Assembly: GCA_041674525.1 (NCBI GenBank) | Contig: JBAYVN010000005.1 | Span: forward strand, 4,974-68,973 | DNA length: 64,000 nucleotides | Direction: 5' to 3' | Source: SHYQ01 sp041674525 | GTDB taxonomy: Bacteria > Chloroflexota > Dehalococcoidia > UBA2979 | Shown here: positions 1-7,932 of the stretch, in pieces | Numbering within the stretch: position 1 is the first letter of the stretch | Layout: every line of letters begins with the position of its first letter | The notes under the pieces: generated by a model | What the model was told of the DNA's origin: nothing | The model's database searches: none | Seen by the model: the letters and a program-made list of their open reading frames with translations, nothing else | Position numbers and translations under genes: made by a program

Positions 1-347
1 GTGCCGGTCTGCCCGGTCCCTGAAGTGGAGGCCAACCAGATTCCGCCCTCTGAGTACAGGGAGACGCGCATGCCGGGCTTCCCAGGGTATTGCCCAGGTG
101 GGAGCGCTTGAGTGTCGACCGATGAGTTTGCGAGTACGGGGCAGTACTCCCACGAGCCAGGTCCGACCTCGAATACTGTTGTCTTGCCAGAATCGACGCC
201 TGTCCACGACAGGCGAGCTTGCGCCGCCGCCTCGCTCTGGGCGTGTCCGTACGCCCGGGTGAGGCCACCGAACACCACGAGCGCGACGACAAGCCAGATG
301 CCGAAGGCTGCGTTGTAGTCGAGCCGCGGCAACACCCGAGCGACCAC
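1..347 (-). CDS. Membrane-anchored protein of unknown function, 5' portion (runs off the left edge)
   Basis: The frame opens with GTG at 347, three bases after the telA stop codon, and stays open for 115 codons to the window edge. GGGGAG lies just before the start, inside the end of telA. The N-terminus is short and basic (VVARVLPRLDYN), followed by one hydrophobic segment (about residues 15-31, FGIWLVVALVVFGGL) and a polar, probably extracytoplasmic region with a YCPV stretch. I do not recognise the family. It is the third gene of an operon with the XpaC-like and TelA-like genes and is likely co-translated with telA. The coding strand is inferred from frame continuity, the ribosome site and operon position. 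Confidence 0.7.
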   Translation of the reverse strand, partial: MVARVLPRLDYNAAFGIWLVVALVVFGGLTRAYGHAQSEAAAQARLSWTGVDSGKTTVFEVGPGSWEYCPVLANSSVDTQALPPGQYPGKPGMRVSLYSEGGIWLASTSGTGQTG

Positions 348-350
348 GCC

Positions 351-1550
351 TTACTCCCCGGCTGTTCGCGGTGTGGGCTCCAACGGCCCGAGCTTCTGAA
401 TATTCACCTCGGCTCCCGCTGACAGTTCATCGAACTCGAGAATCGTCTGCGCCATCGCGGGAAGGGCCTCTCGCCGGAAGCGCGAAATCTCATCGAGAGC
501 TGCGTTGATGTCCGTGAAGGCAGCCCGCAGCTGCTCCAAGTCGAGGGTCGCCTGGGCGGACTGTGCCTGAATCTCCGAACCCTGAGTGCGCAGTCGCGCG
601 GCCGTGCCCGCGATCAGGTCTGACGTCGTCTGCCCCACCGCCGAGATCTTCTCGAGGACGATCTTCTGATGAGCGAGCGCGAACGCCACCGAAACGGCGG
701 TCCGCAGTGCAGTCACAGTGACGTTGATCGAGCGATCGACACCGCGTATGAGCTCACGGTTGTTGCGGATCACGATCTCGCTCGCGAGGATGCCCTGCTG
801 GCTGACGGCAAGCTGTTGCTGTAGGTCGATGGCACGTTGACGGATGGGGAACTGAAGTTCCTCCTGCATGAAGCGCACTCGGTCTGGCGAGCCAATTTGC
901 GCCTGCGTCACCCGTTCATCCAGCTGACGATCGAGCGCCTCGGCGAACAGGATCTCCGTCCTGAGTTGCTGAACCACGCCAGCCATCTCGCGCTGATCAT
1001 CGGCCAGGGTTGCGTTATCTCGCCGGAGCTGCCCTCGGCCCGTTTCGAGTGACTTGATGATGTCGTCGATGATCACCTGCGCGCTTTCATACCTCGAGAA
1101 GTAGCGCTTCAGGGGTGTGCCAACAGCCGGAATGAAGCCGAATAGTCGAGTGGGCCACCCCGGTGCAAAGTCCAATCGGTTGGGGTCGAGCGCCGCAACT
1201 TCGACGCGGAGACTCGCGAGGGCTGATGCGACCGTTCCACCGTCGCCGCCCCGACTGGCGAGATCCTTCACCGGACCGAGCAACATCCGACTTTGCTGTG
1301 CCGCTCGGAGCTGGAGCTCACGTCCGAGCGTGTCGACCGCGTCGCCAACGTCTCGGGGTGCGGGGATGTCCGCCGTGGCCAACTCAAGGAGCGTCTCGGC
1401 GTACTGGCTGGCCCGCTGCTCGACGTCGGCTTCGACGGACCCCGGTGTACCGCTCTGCCGGGAGAGTTCGGTTCTGACGGCATCGACATCCAGGCTCATC
1501 TTCAGGGCACCGTCTCCCGGGCTGCCGGGGTTCGGGCTGCTCATGGTCAT
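351..1550 (-). CDS. TelA/KlaA-family toxic anion resistance protein
   Basis: 399 aa, the usual size for this family. It is soluble and almost wholly helical, with long heptad-like stretches, and carries the conserved TelA core with its RNNRELIRGVDRSINVTVTA segment (about residues 250-270) and SRFRREALPAM near the C-terminus. TelA proteins were first linked to tellurite resistance; in many bacteria they pair with XpaC-like membrane proteins and seem to act in envelope stress, with no defined biochemistry. That pairing is present here: the ATG overlaps the upstream stop as ATGA (1547-1550), implying translational coupling. By eye the GC content of this operon is about 60%, below most of the window, suggesting transfer. 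Confidence 0.85.
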   Translation of the reverse strand: MTMSSPNPGSPGDGALKMSLDVDAVRTELSRQSGTPGSVEADVEQRASQYAETLLELATADIPAPRDVGDAVDTLGRELQLRAAQQSRMLLGPVKDLASRGGDGGTVASALASLRVEVAALDPNRLDFAPGWPTRLFGFIPAVGTPLKRYFSRYESAQVIIDDIIKSLETGRGQLRRDNATLADDQREMAGVVQQLRTEILFAEALDRQLDERVTQAQIGSPDRVRFMQEELQFPIRQRAIDLQQQLAVSQQGILASEIVIRNNRELIRGVDRSINVTVTALRTAVSVAFALAHQKIVLEKISAVGQTTSDLIAGTAARLRTQGSEIQAQSAQATLDLEQLRAAFTDINAALDEISRFRREALPAMAQTILEFDELSAGAEVNIQKLGPLEPTPRTAGE

Positions 1551-2335
1551 TCTGGTTGCCTCCCTGAAGCGTCTCTCGATCCGGCGGCCGCGTATTGGTT
1601 CGTACGACGAGCGAGGGACTCCAGGTGGTCGATGGCCGCTCGCGCGTCAAGAGGCATCTCCCGTGCGCCCGTCCTTGTGTCGGCCAGGGCCGAGGCAGTC
1701 GTCCCAAGCGCGGTGAGCGACTCCTCGTTCATGGCCATCAAGTCTTCAACTCGGTGAAGTTGTCGCCCTCGCAAGGCGATCCGCGAAGCAAGCGCAGCTT
1801 CCGTCGGACTCGCGTCGCTCCGGGGCGTCGTTGCCGCGATCTCCGTCAGTCGACCCTCGACGTGGTCGGGATCAATGGCGCTCACGCTTCGGAGGGCGAT
1901 GACCGCCTCCTGGAGGTTCTGCATCGAGGCCTGGTAGACACTCTCAGCAGCCTTCATGTATCGGTCGAATGCAAGCTCTCCGACGTTCAGCCGCAGGTGG
2001 ATGACTTCCGTCAGGCTCTGGTACGCCTCACTCAGCGAGGTGAGTTGAGAGGCCCCTCGCGTGAAATCCAGCTGTCGGAAATCCGCTTCGAGGGCCAGCT
2101 CGAGTGCAGGGTTGCCCACCCGAGGGAGCCGCTGAGACGCCTCTCGCATGAGGCCAACAGACACGAAGAGGACGAACCACCCCCCGAAGACTGCGAGTGC
2201 CAGTGTTCCGATGCCCGCAGCCATTGGCAGTCCGCTGGCAAAGCGATCCGTGGCCCAGGATGCCCAGGCGAGCACGAACACAGCAGCCAACCATGTCGGT
2301 GGATATCGGAGGAATGGACGAAGCCAACGTGCCAT
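1547..2335 (-). CDS. Membrane protein upstream of telA (XpaC-like partner)
   Basis: 262 aa from the ATG at 2335 (MARWLRPFLRYPP). The frame continues upstream, but that extension reads as low-complexity non-coding sequence, so the internal ATG just before the hydrophobic region was chosen. Two membrane segments lie at about residues 14-30 and 37-62, followed by a cytoplasmic helical domain of about 195 residues. This layout and the adjacent TelA match XpaC-type proteins, but I see no diagnostic motif, so the assignment rests mainly on context. It is the first gene of the operon and its TGA overlaps the telA ATG. Confidence 0.7.
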   Translation of the reverse strand: MARWLRPFLRYPPTWLAAVFVLAWASWATDRFASGLPMAAGIGTLALAVFGGWFVLFVSVGLMREASQRLPRVGNPALELALEADFRQLDFTRGASQLTSLSEAYQSLTEVIHLRLNVGELAFDRYMKAAESVYQASMQNLQEAVIALRSVSAIDPDHVEGRLTEIAATTPRSDASPTEAALASRIALRGRQLHRVEDLMAMNEESLTALGTTASALADTRTGAREMPLDARAAIDHLESLARRTNQYAAAGSRDASGRQPE

Positions 2336-2741
2336 AGCCGCCGCCTTGGCTCCGGGGGCGCGAGCCGTCCCAATTGCTAACGGCAGCATACGTTTTCCCG
2401 GCCGCCGAAGCATCGGGATAGCCCCACTATTCTTCTGTCCAGGTGGACCCGAGCGCCCGGGTACGAGTTCGGCCTCAACGCCGCCGGCGCGTTCCTCGTC
2501 CCGGCCCTGCCGTCGCCAGACGAATCCGGCGTTCCAGCCACCGCATGCCAAGGGCAGGACCGCGGCTCAGCACGGCGCCAGGCGTGTTCCACGAACCGCC
2601 CGCAGGCCTGTCGACGCAATATCCCCTCCCGTCTTGACCCTCCAGCGGCGCGTTGGTAGCGTCGGAGTGTTGTTTCCCGAGCCAGCAGCGCCACCCGCCT
2701 GCCCGAGAGGGTGCGGCGTCGCCCCACATTCAGGACCGACC
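2336..2741. other. Divergent intergenic region between the telA operon and rplY
   Basis: About 400 bases with no convincing gene on either strand. The only clear signal is the rplY promoter (2634-2662). A possible minus-strand -10 (TATGCT) for the telA operon lies near 2390. The remainder is GC-rich without obvious repeats. Confidence 0.5.
2634..2662 (+). promoter_or_regulatory. Promoter of rplY
   Basis: TTGACC (2634-2639), a 17-bp spacer and TAGCGT (2657-2662). It is one of the best -35/-10 pairs in the window and matches the -10 form of the 19787 kinase gene. Transcription would start near 2669, leaving a leader of about 70 nt before rplY. Confidence 0.65.
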
Positions 2742-3335
2742 ATGCCCGATACCTACACCGTTGAACCCCGCACCGTGACCGGCAAAGCCGTCGCCCGCCT
2801 GCGCCGCGAGGGCATCCTGCCCGCCGTCATCTACGGCCGCGGGCTGCCCTCGATAGCCGTGCAGATGCCGTACGTCGACGCGCGCGACCTGATGAACCAG
2901 CACGGCCGGAGCACGCTCATCAACGTGCAGGTGGCCGGCGAGGCGGACCCCCGCCCGGTGGTGGTGCGCCAGATCGAGCAGAACCCCGTCACCCGGTCGC
3001 TGCTGCACCTGGACTTCTACCAGGTGGACCTGTCCCGCCTGATCACCGCGCAGATCCCGATCGTGCTCACCGGGACGGCTCCGGCCGTCGCGCGGTGGAA
3101 CGGCCTGCTGGTGCAGGGCCTGGAGCACGTCGAGGTGGAGGCGCTCCCGCAGAGCATGCCGCTGCACCTGGAGGTGCCCGTGGGAGGCCTCGCCCAGATC
3201 GGCGACCACCTGCTGCTGAGCGCCGTGCGCGCTCCTGCCGGCGTCCGCGTCGTCACCCCGGGGGATTCGATGGTGGTCGCGGTGCAGCACAGCGCCGCCG
3301 CACCGGCCGAGGAGGCCCCCGCCGCCGAGGCGTAG
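2742..3335 (+). CDS. rplY: 50S ribosomal protein L25/TL5 (general stress protein CTC type)
   Basis: 197 aa from the ATG at 2742, preceded by AGGA seven bases upstream. The N-terminal L25 domain binds 5S rRNA (about residues 1-90, opening with TYTVEPRTVTGKAVARLRRE and containing the GILPAVIYG loop). The C-terminal TL5/CTC beta domain (about 95-185) follows, then an Ala/Glu-rich tail. The two-domain form is usual outside Enterobacteria. It is a single-gene unit with its own promoter and a hairpin terminator downstream. The frame is open well upstream of 2742, but that part has no L25 similarity. Confidence 0.95.
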   Translation: MPDTYTVEPRTVTGKAVARLRREGILPAVIYGRGLPSIAVQMPYVDARDLMNQHGRSTLINVQVAGEADPRPVVVRQIEQNPVTRSLLHLDFYQVDLSRLITAQIPIVLTGTAPAVARWNGLLVQGLEHVEVEALPQSMPLHLEVPVGGLAQIGDHLLLSAVRAPAGVRVVTPGDSMVVAVQHSAAAPAEEAPAAEA

Positions 3336-3362
3336 GCCCCGGCCGCCACACGGGGTCTGAAC

Positions 3363-3393
3363 GGGCCGGCTGGTGGCAGCCGGCCCTCTTGTT
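3363..3393 (+). terminator. Rho-independent terminator of rplY
   Basis: Perfect 9-bp stem GGGCCGGCT (3363-3371) / AGCCGGCCC (3378-3386), six-base loop, then the T-rich tail TCTTGTT, 27 bases after the rplY stop. Confidence 0.8.
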
Positions 3394-3430
3394 GCCCTGC
3401 CGTCGTGCCTGGTTGCACGTAATCAGCATG

Positions 3431-3460
3431 TTAGTGAACACTAATAATCAGACATAGTGT
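3431..3460 (+). promoter_or_regulatory. Promoter with a palindromic operator over the -35 of the cupredoxin gene
   Basis: An AT-rich island in GC-rich DNA. The palindrome TTAGTG-AA-CACTAA (3431-3444) covers the -35 position. Eighteen bases after its left arm lies TAGTGT (3455-3460), a fitting -10. AATCAG occurs on both sides of the palindrome (3421 and 3445). This arrangement suggests a dimeric repressor, but the regulator is unknown. Confidence 0.5.
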
Positions 3461-3490
3461 CGACAGTGCTTCGGATCGAGGTAGGTCAGG

Positions 3491-3916
3491 ATGCATCGAG
3501 CAGGGCGCTGGAGCGTGGTAGCCGTCGTGACGCTGGGACTGGCAGTGGTCGCGTGCGGCCCGGGCGAGGAGTCGTTCGTGACGACGAAGCCGCCCGTAGC
3601 CACCGTGAGCGTGGACATGGACTCGTTCACGATGAAGCCGAGCCAGGCGACGGCGCCGAAGGGGCCGGTCAAGTTCATCGCGAGGAACATCCACGCGAAG
3701 GACGTCCACGAGCTCGCCGTTCTCCGCATCAGGCCTGACGGCACGAAGCAGAACGCGGGCGAGGTGGAGGACCTCGACGCCGGCGCCACCGGCGAGATCG
3801 TGCTCGATCTGCCCGCCGGGAAGTACGAGCTCGCCTGCCTGATCGCGAAGGGGGAGGCGGGCAGCCTCGTCGGCCACTACGAGGCGGGGATGCACGTCCC
3901 CTTCGAGGTGCGCTAG
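3491..3916 (+). CDS. Cupredoxin-like lipoprotein, putative copper protein
   Basis: 141 aa. It has a lipoprotein signal peptide with a lipobox-like LAVVACG (Cys at about residue 22), preceded by GAGGTAGG as ribosome site. The mature part has the beta-sandwich look of single-domain cupredoxins: an early strand VSVDMDSFTMKPS, a His in KDVHELAVLR, then near the C-terminus a Cys (ELACLI) and an H-x4-M pair (HYEAGM). His, Cys, His and Met would be a type 1 copper ligand set, although the Cys-to-His gap of 12 residues is longer than in plastocyanin. It is likely membrane-tethered outside the cell, in electron transfer or copper handling. The gene stands alone under a palindrome-covered promoter, and its stop overlaps the convergent rlmN stop at a shared CTAG. 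Confidence 0.7.
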   Translation: MHRAGRWSVVAVVTLGLAVVACGPGEESFVTTKPPVATVSVDMDSFTMKPSQATAPKGPVKFIARNIHAKDVHELAVLRIRPDGTKQNAGEVEDLDAGATGEIVLDLPAGKYELACLIAKGEAGSLVGHYEAGMHVPFEVR

Positions 3917-5004
3917 CCGCGGCCTCGTGCCGGCTGGCCCGGCGAGGCTGCCGGGATGCCGGCCGCGCGGCGGACGTCGGTCCGGAGCTGGCCGCAGGCG
4001 GCCGCGATCTCGATGCCGCGCTCGATGCGCACGGTGGCGTTCACGCCCGCGGCCTGCAGCTCGCGCTGGAAGGCGCGGACACGTGCGGCGCTCGGGCGGC
4101 GCAGGTCCGGCCCGGCTGTGGGGTTGTAGGGGATCAGGTTGACGTGCGCCTGGATCCCGCGGATGCGCCGCGCCAGGGCGCGCGCCTGCTCGGGCTCGTC
4201 GTTGACGCGATCCAGCAGGGCGTACGCGAAGGTGACCCGGCGCCCGCAGCGCTCGATGTAGCGTCGCGCCGCGGCCACGAGCTCCTCGATGGTCGTGCCC
4301 GACGCCGTCGGGATCAGCTGGCGGCGGAGGTCGTCGTCCGGGGCGTGGAGCGAGATGGTCAGCCCGACCTGCAGGCCCTCCAGCGACAGCCGGTCGATGG
4401 CGTGCACCAGGCCCACCGTGGAGACGGTGATCCCGCGCTGGCGCAACCCGAGCCCCTCGGGGCGCGTGAGCCAGCGGATCGCGGCGATCGTCCCCGCGTA
4501 GTTGGCCAGCGGCTCGCCCATGCCCATGAACACGATGTTGGTGACCCGGCACTCGCGGCTGAAGTGGAGCACCTGCGCGACGATCTCGGCCGGGCGGAGG
4601 TTGCGCGTGAAGCCCTGCAGCCCGGTCGCGCAGAAGCGGCAGGCCATGGCACAGCCCACCTGGGTCGAGATGCAGACGGTCACGCGATCCGGCGCGCCGT
4701 CCTCGTCCGGGTCGTAGTCCATGCGGACGGTCTCGACCGCGTCCCTGTTCCCCAGGTCGAGGAGCGCCTTCGTCGTCGCACCGTCGTCGGCGATGCGCTC
4801 GGCGAGGACCGGCGGCGGGGCGATGGTGAACTCGGCTGCCAGCCGCGCGCGGAGCGCCGGCGGCAGGTTGGTCATCGCCGCGAAATCGCGCGCGCCGTGG
4901 TGGAACACCCACTCGGTGACCTGTCGCGCGCGGTAGCGCGGCTCACCCCACGCGGCGAGCTCCGCCTCGATCGCCTCGAACGACAGGTCCAGCAGGTGAC
5001 GCAT
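3913..5004 (-). CDS. rlmN: Dual-specificity 23S rRNA/tRNA adenine-C2 methyltransferase RlmN
   Basis: 363 aa radical-SAM enzyme that methylates C2 of 23S rRNA A2503 and of A37 in some tRNAs. The iron-sulfur motif is C118-x3-C122-x2-C125 (GCAMACRFC). The methyl-carrier cysteine is C337 in EIAAACGQL. GMGEPLANY and the SLHAP strand are also present. The start is the ATG at 5004, directly before MRHLLDLSFE; upstream codons lack similarity. TACCAT (5016-5011) ends six bases before this ATG and no ribosome site is visible, so a leaderless message is likely. It lies 71 bp downstream of fmt. Confidence 0.95.
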   Translation of the reverse strand: MRHLLDLSFEAIEAELAAWGEPRYRARQVTEWVFHHGARDFAAMTNLPPALRARLAAEFTIAPPPVLAERIADDGATTKALLDLGNRDAVETVRMDYDPDEDGAPDRVTVCISTQVGCAMACRFCATGLQGFTRNLRPAEIVAQVLHFSRECRVTNIVFMGMGEPLANYAGTIAAIRWLTRPEGLGLRQRGITVSTVGLVHAIDRLSLEGLQVGLTISLHAPDDDLRRQLIPTASGTTIEELVAAARRYIERCGRRVTFAYALLDRVNDEPEQARALARRIRGIQAHVNLIPYNPTAGPDLRRPSAARVRAFQRELQAAGVNATVRIERGIEIAAACGQLRTDVRRAAGIPAASPGQPARGRG

Positions 5005-5010
5005 GCAACC

Positions 5011-5016
5011 ATGGTA
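5011..5016 (-). promoter_or_regulatory. -10 element for leaderless rlmN
   Basis: TACCAT on the minus strand, six bases before the rlmN ATG. A transcript starting about seven bases after the -10 would begin at or next to the start codon. Confidence 0.45.
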
Positions 5017-5075
5017 CGGCCCGGCGGCGCGGCCGCCGATCCTGATGGGGCCAGACTCGCCGAGGCGCCGCGCCG

Positions 5076-6041
5076 CTAGCTCAGCACGCTGCCGATGAGC
5101 GCGCGATCGCCGTTCAGGTAGTCCTCGATGGACAGCGCGCGGCGGCCCGGGCGCTGCAGGGCCAGCAGTGCGAGCCGGCCCGTGCCGCACGCGACCACAG
5201 CGCGCGCCCGGCGCCCCGGCAGCAGGGGTGTGAGCGGGGCGCCGTCGCCGGCCTCCACGGTGCCCGGTGCGGCCGTGGAGTCGCCGGCGATCGACCAGGC
5301 CTCGAGCACCGCGAGGGGCTCGCCGGCGCGCCCGGTGGTCGCGAGCGGCCAGGGGTGGAACGCCCGCACCGCTCGCCCGATCTCCTCGGCGCTGCGGGTC
5401 CAGTCGATCAGCCCGTCCTCCTTGGCGAGGCGGGGGGCGTACGTGACCAGGGACTCGTCCTGCACGATCGGGGTGATCTCGCCGGCGACCCACCGGGGGA
5501 GCGTCTCCGAGAGCAGCGCGGCGCCGAGGTGGGCCACGCGCTCCGTCAGCACCCCGGTGGTGTCCAGCGCGCCGATCGGCGTGGCGACCTTCGCGAGCAC
5601 CGGCCCGGCATCGAGCGCGCGCACGACGAGCATGATCGATGCGCCGCTCTCCGCGTCGCCCGCGAGGATCGCCGCCGAGATCGGGGACGCGCCGCGGTGC
5701 CGCGGCAGAAGCGACGCATGCACGTTGACCACGCCGTGCGGGAACGCCTCCAGCAGGTGCGTGGGGAGGATGTGACCGGAGGCGGCGACCACGCCGACGT
5801 CCGGGCGCCGCGCGGAGAGCGCCTCGGTGGTCTCACGGCGCACGCGCTCGGGCTGGAGGATCAGCGGGATGCCGGCCTCGACGGCGAGCTGCTTCACGGG
5901 CGTCGCGAGCGCCGCGCCGGTGCGCCCGCGCGGGCGGTCCGGCTGGGTGACGGCTGCGATTACCTCCGCGCCGGTGAGGTCGAGGCAGGCGCGCAACGAG
6001 GGCACGGCGTACTCGGGCGATCCGAAGAAGACGATGCGCAT
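5076..6041 (-). CDS. fmt: Methionyl-tRNA formyltransferase
   Basis: 321 aa. It formylates initiator Met-tRNA with 10-formyl-THF. The N-terminal Rossmann domain begins MRIVFFGSPEYAVPSL. The catalytic region holds N106 and H108 (VVNVHAS) and the family signature SLLPRHRGASP (110-120). The C-terminal OB-fold domain occupies roughly residues 210-320. The ATG at 6041 overlaps the upstream stop as TGATG, so translation is probably coupled to the solute-binding protein gene. No def gene is adjacent. Confidence 0.95.
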   Translation of the reverse strand: MRIVFFGSPEYAVPSLRACLDLTGAEVIAAVTQPDRPRGRTGAALATPVKQLAVEAGIPLILQPERVRRETTEALSARRPDVGVVAASGHILPTHLLEAFPHGVVNVHASLLPRHRGASPISAAILAGDAESGASIMLVVRALDAGPVLAKVATPIGALDTTGVLTERVAHLGAALLSETLPRWVAGEITPIVQDESLVTYAPRLAKEDGLIDWTRSAEEIGRAVRAFHPWPLATTGRAGEPLAVLEAWSIAGDSTAAPGTVEAGDGAPLTPLLPGRRARAVVACGTGRLALLALQRPGRRALSIEDYLNGDRALIGSVLS

Positions 6042-7627
6042 CAGTTCAGCCTCCACTTGTAGACATCATGGAAGCGGCTGCCGGATGTGACGAGCAGCCC
6101 CGGCTGCGCACCTCGCAGCGCCGTCGGGTGGATGTACGCGCGCGCCGGGTACCACAGCACGATGGCGGGCACCTGGTCCGCGAAGCGGCGCAGGAACAGG
6201 CCATACAGCTCCACGCGCTCGGCGGTGTCCATGGTCGTGCGCGCCGCCTCCAGGAGCGCGCTCGCCTCGGCGTCCCGGAAGGCGGCGATGTTGCCGCCGT
6301 CCCCGGCCTGCGAGGCGTGCCAGCCGGGGTACGGGTCCGGATCGCCGCCGGCCTCCCACCCGAAGATCGCGAGGTCGAAGTTGCCCGTGCGCAGGCGGTC
6401 GGCGATCACCCTCGCCGCCGGCAGGGTGACGACGCGCACGAGCACGCCCTGTGCGCCCAGCTGCGCCGCCACGCGGTCCGCCAGCGTGGCGCGCGCCGGG
6501 TCGTCGTTGGTCACGAGGTCGAGCGCCAGCGGGCGCTGCGCCTTCGCACGGGTGCCATCGGCAGTCCGCGCCCAGCCGGCGGCGCTCCACGCGGCCTCCG
6601 GGTCCGGCGGAGCCGCGGGCACATGCTGGTATGCCCACGACCCGGGCACGATCACCGAGTCGCCCGCGATCCCGCGCACTCCCGCGGCGGTCGCCACCTC
6701 CACGCGATCGAGGGAGGCGGCGATCGCCCTGCGCAGCGCGACGTCCGTGAGCGGTTCGCGGGCCGTGTTCATATACAGCGCGGTGTACCCGGTGCGCGTC
6801 AGGGGCGTGGCGACGAGCTGCGGGCGCCGCGCCAGCGCGTCCTCGTCGCCCTCGACGGACTGGTCAGGAAGCAGCGCGGCCGAGGCCGTGCCATCGCGGA
6901 TGTCCCGGACCTGCCCGGCAGCATCGGCCGCGAAGCGGAACTCCAGGCGCGCGATGTGCGGGGCGCCGAGCGCGAAACCGGGGTGGCGGTCGAGGAGCGC
7001 GTGATCGGCCGTCAGCGCGTGCAGCCGGTACGGTCCGGTGCCCACGGGGCGGCGATCGAAGGGCGGCACGGCGAACTCGTTGCTCGCGGTCATCTGCGCC
7101 TCCAGGTGGCGCGGCAGGATGCCGACGGCGGCGCGCACGAGGAAGTCGGCGAGCGGCTCCGGGGTGCGGATGATCACGGTGTCCGCATCGGCGACGACCA
7201 CCTCGATCCCGCTCCACGCAGCGGCGAGGGCGGGCGATGCGCCCGATCCGGGGGCCTGGATGCGAGCGATGGTGAACGACACGTCGGCGGCGGTGACCGG
7301 GTAGCCATCGTGCCAGGTGAGGCCGGGGCGCAGGTGGAACGTGTAGGTGCGGCCGTCTGGCGTCAGCTCCCACGAGCGGGCGAGATCCGCCTGGGGCACG
7401 CCGTCCGCGCCCACGCGCATGAGCCCGCTGAAGATCAAGGCTGCGAGGTCGTCCTCGGCGTCGCTGGCGTGCGCGGTGATCGGGTTGATGCGGGACGGGC
7501 GCCCCACGGTGGATTCCACGTACGCCGGAGCACCCTCGCGGATCGTCACGCCGAGCCCGCCGAGGGCGAGCACGGCCAACCCCGCGATCAGCAGCGTCAG
7601 GAGCAGGCGGCGGCGGGCGGCGGCCAT
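6041..7627 (-). CDS. ABC transporter substrate-binding protein, peptide/nickel family (SBP_bac_5)
   Basis: 528 aa from the ATG at 7627 (MAAARRRLLLTLLIAG), placing the basic n-region directly before the hydrophobic stretch (about 6-27). I see no lipobox Cys, so it is either cleaved or held by an uncleaved anchor. Family marks include the DLARSWELTPDGRTYTFHLR segment, LTWHDGYPVTAADVSFT, a VGTGPYRL strand and the YNxxx-like C-terminal lobe. Such proteins deliver oligopeptides, dipeptides or nickel to an ABC importer. No permease or ATPase is nearby, so the ligand is unknown. It lies between secG and fmt on one transcript. Confidence 0.85.
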   Translation of the reverse strand: MAAARRRLLLTLLIAGLAVLALGGLGVTIREGAPAYVESTVGRPSRINPITAHASDAEDDLAALIFSGLMRVGADGVPQADLARSWELTPDGRTYTFHLRPGLTWHDGYPVTAADVSFTIARIQAPGSGASPALAAAWSGIEVVVADADTVIIRTPEPLADFLVRAAVGILPRHLEAQMTASNEFAVPPFDRRPVGTGPYRLHALTADHALLDRHPGFALGAPHIARLEFRFAADAAGQVRDIRDGTASAALLPDQSVEGDEDALARRPQLVATPLTRTGYTALYMNTAREPLTDVALRRAIAASLDRVEVATAAGVRGIAGDSVIVPGSWAYQHVPAAPPDPEAAWSAAGWARTADGTRAKAQRPLALDLVTNDDPARATLADRVAAQLGAQGVLVRVVTLPAARVIADRLRTGNFDLAIFGWEAGGDPDPYPGWHASQAGDGGNIAAFRDAEASALLEAARTTMDTAERVELYGLFLRRFADQVPAIVLWYPARAYIHPTALRGAQPGLLVTSGSRFHDVYKWRLN

Positions 7628-7652
7628 GATGCGTCGGACGCCCGCCGCGGCG

Positions 7653-7877
7653 CTAGCTGGCCGCGACGCTCGCTGCGGAGATGGCGACGAAGACGATGAC
7701 GACGACGATGGTGAGACGGTGCAACTGGCGTTGCAGGCCCCGCTTGGTGCGGAAGGTGTAGTCCTGCCCGCCGAGCGCCGCGCCAAAGCCCGTGCCACGC
7801 ACCTGCATGAGCACGAGCACGATGAGCAGCCCCGAGACGAGGATCTGCGCCAGGCTCAAGAAATCCTTCAGTTCCAT
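7653..7877 (-). CDS. secG: Preprotein translocase subunit SecG
   Basis: 74 aa, typical for SecG. Two membrane helices (about residues 8-25 and 54-72) flank the conserved cytoplasmic loop with MQVRGTGFGAALGG. It is the accessory subunit of SecYEG. It heads the run secG / binding protein / fmt. TAGCCT on the minus strand (7891-7886) ends eight bases before the ATG, and no Shine-Dalgarno site is evident, so the message may be nearly leaderless. Confidence 0.92.
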   Translation of the reverse strand: MELKDFLSLAQILVSGLLIVLVLMQVRGTGFGAALGGQDYTFRTKRGLQRQLHRLTIVVVIVFVAISAASVAAS

Positions 7878-7932
7878 GAACAGGAAGGCTAAGCCGCGGG
7901 AGCGACGACGGCAAGCGCCGGCCCCCGCGGGG

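Noticed and set aside
112..318. Plus-strand frames at the left edge
   Set aside because: The minus-strand frame from GTG 347 has a membrane helix, a ribosome site and operon context, while the plus frames have none.
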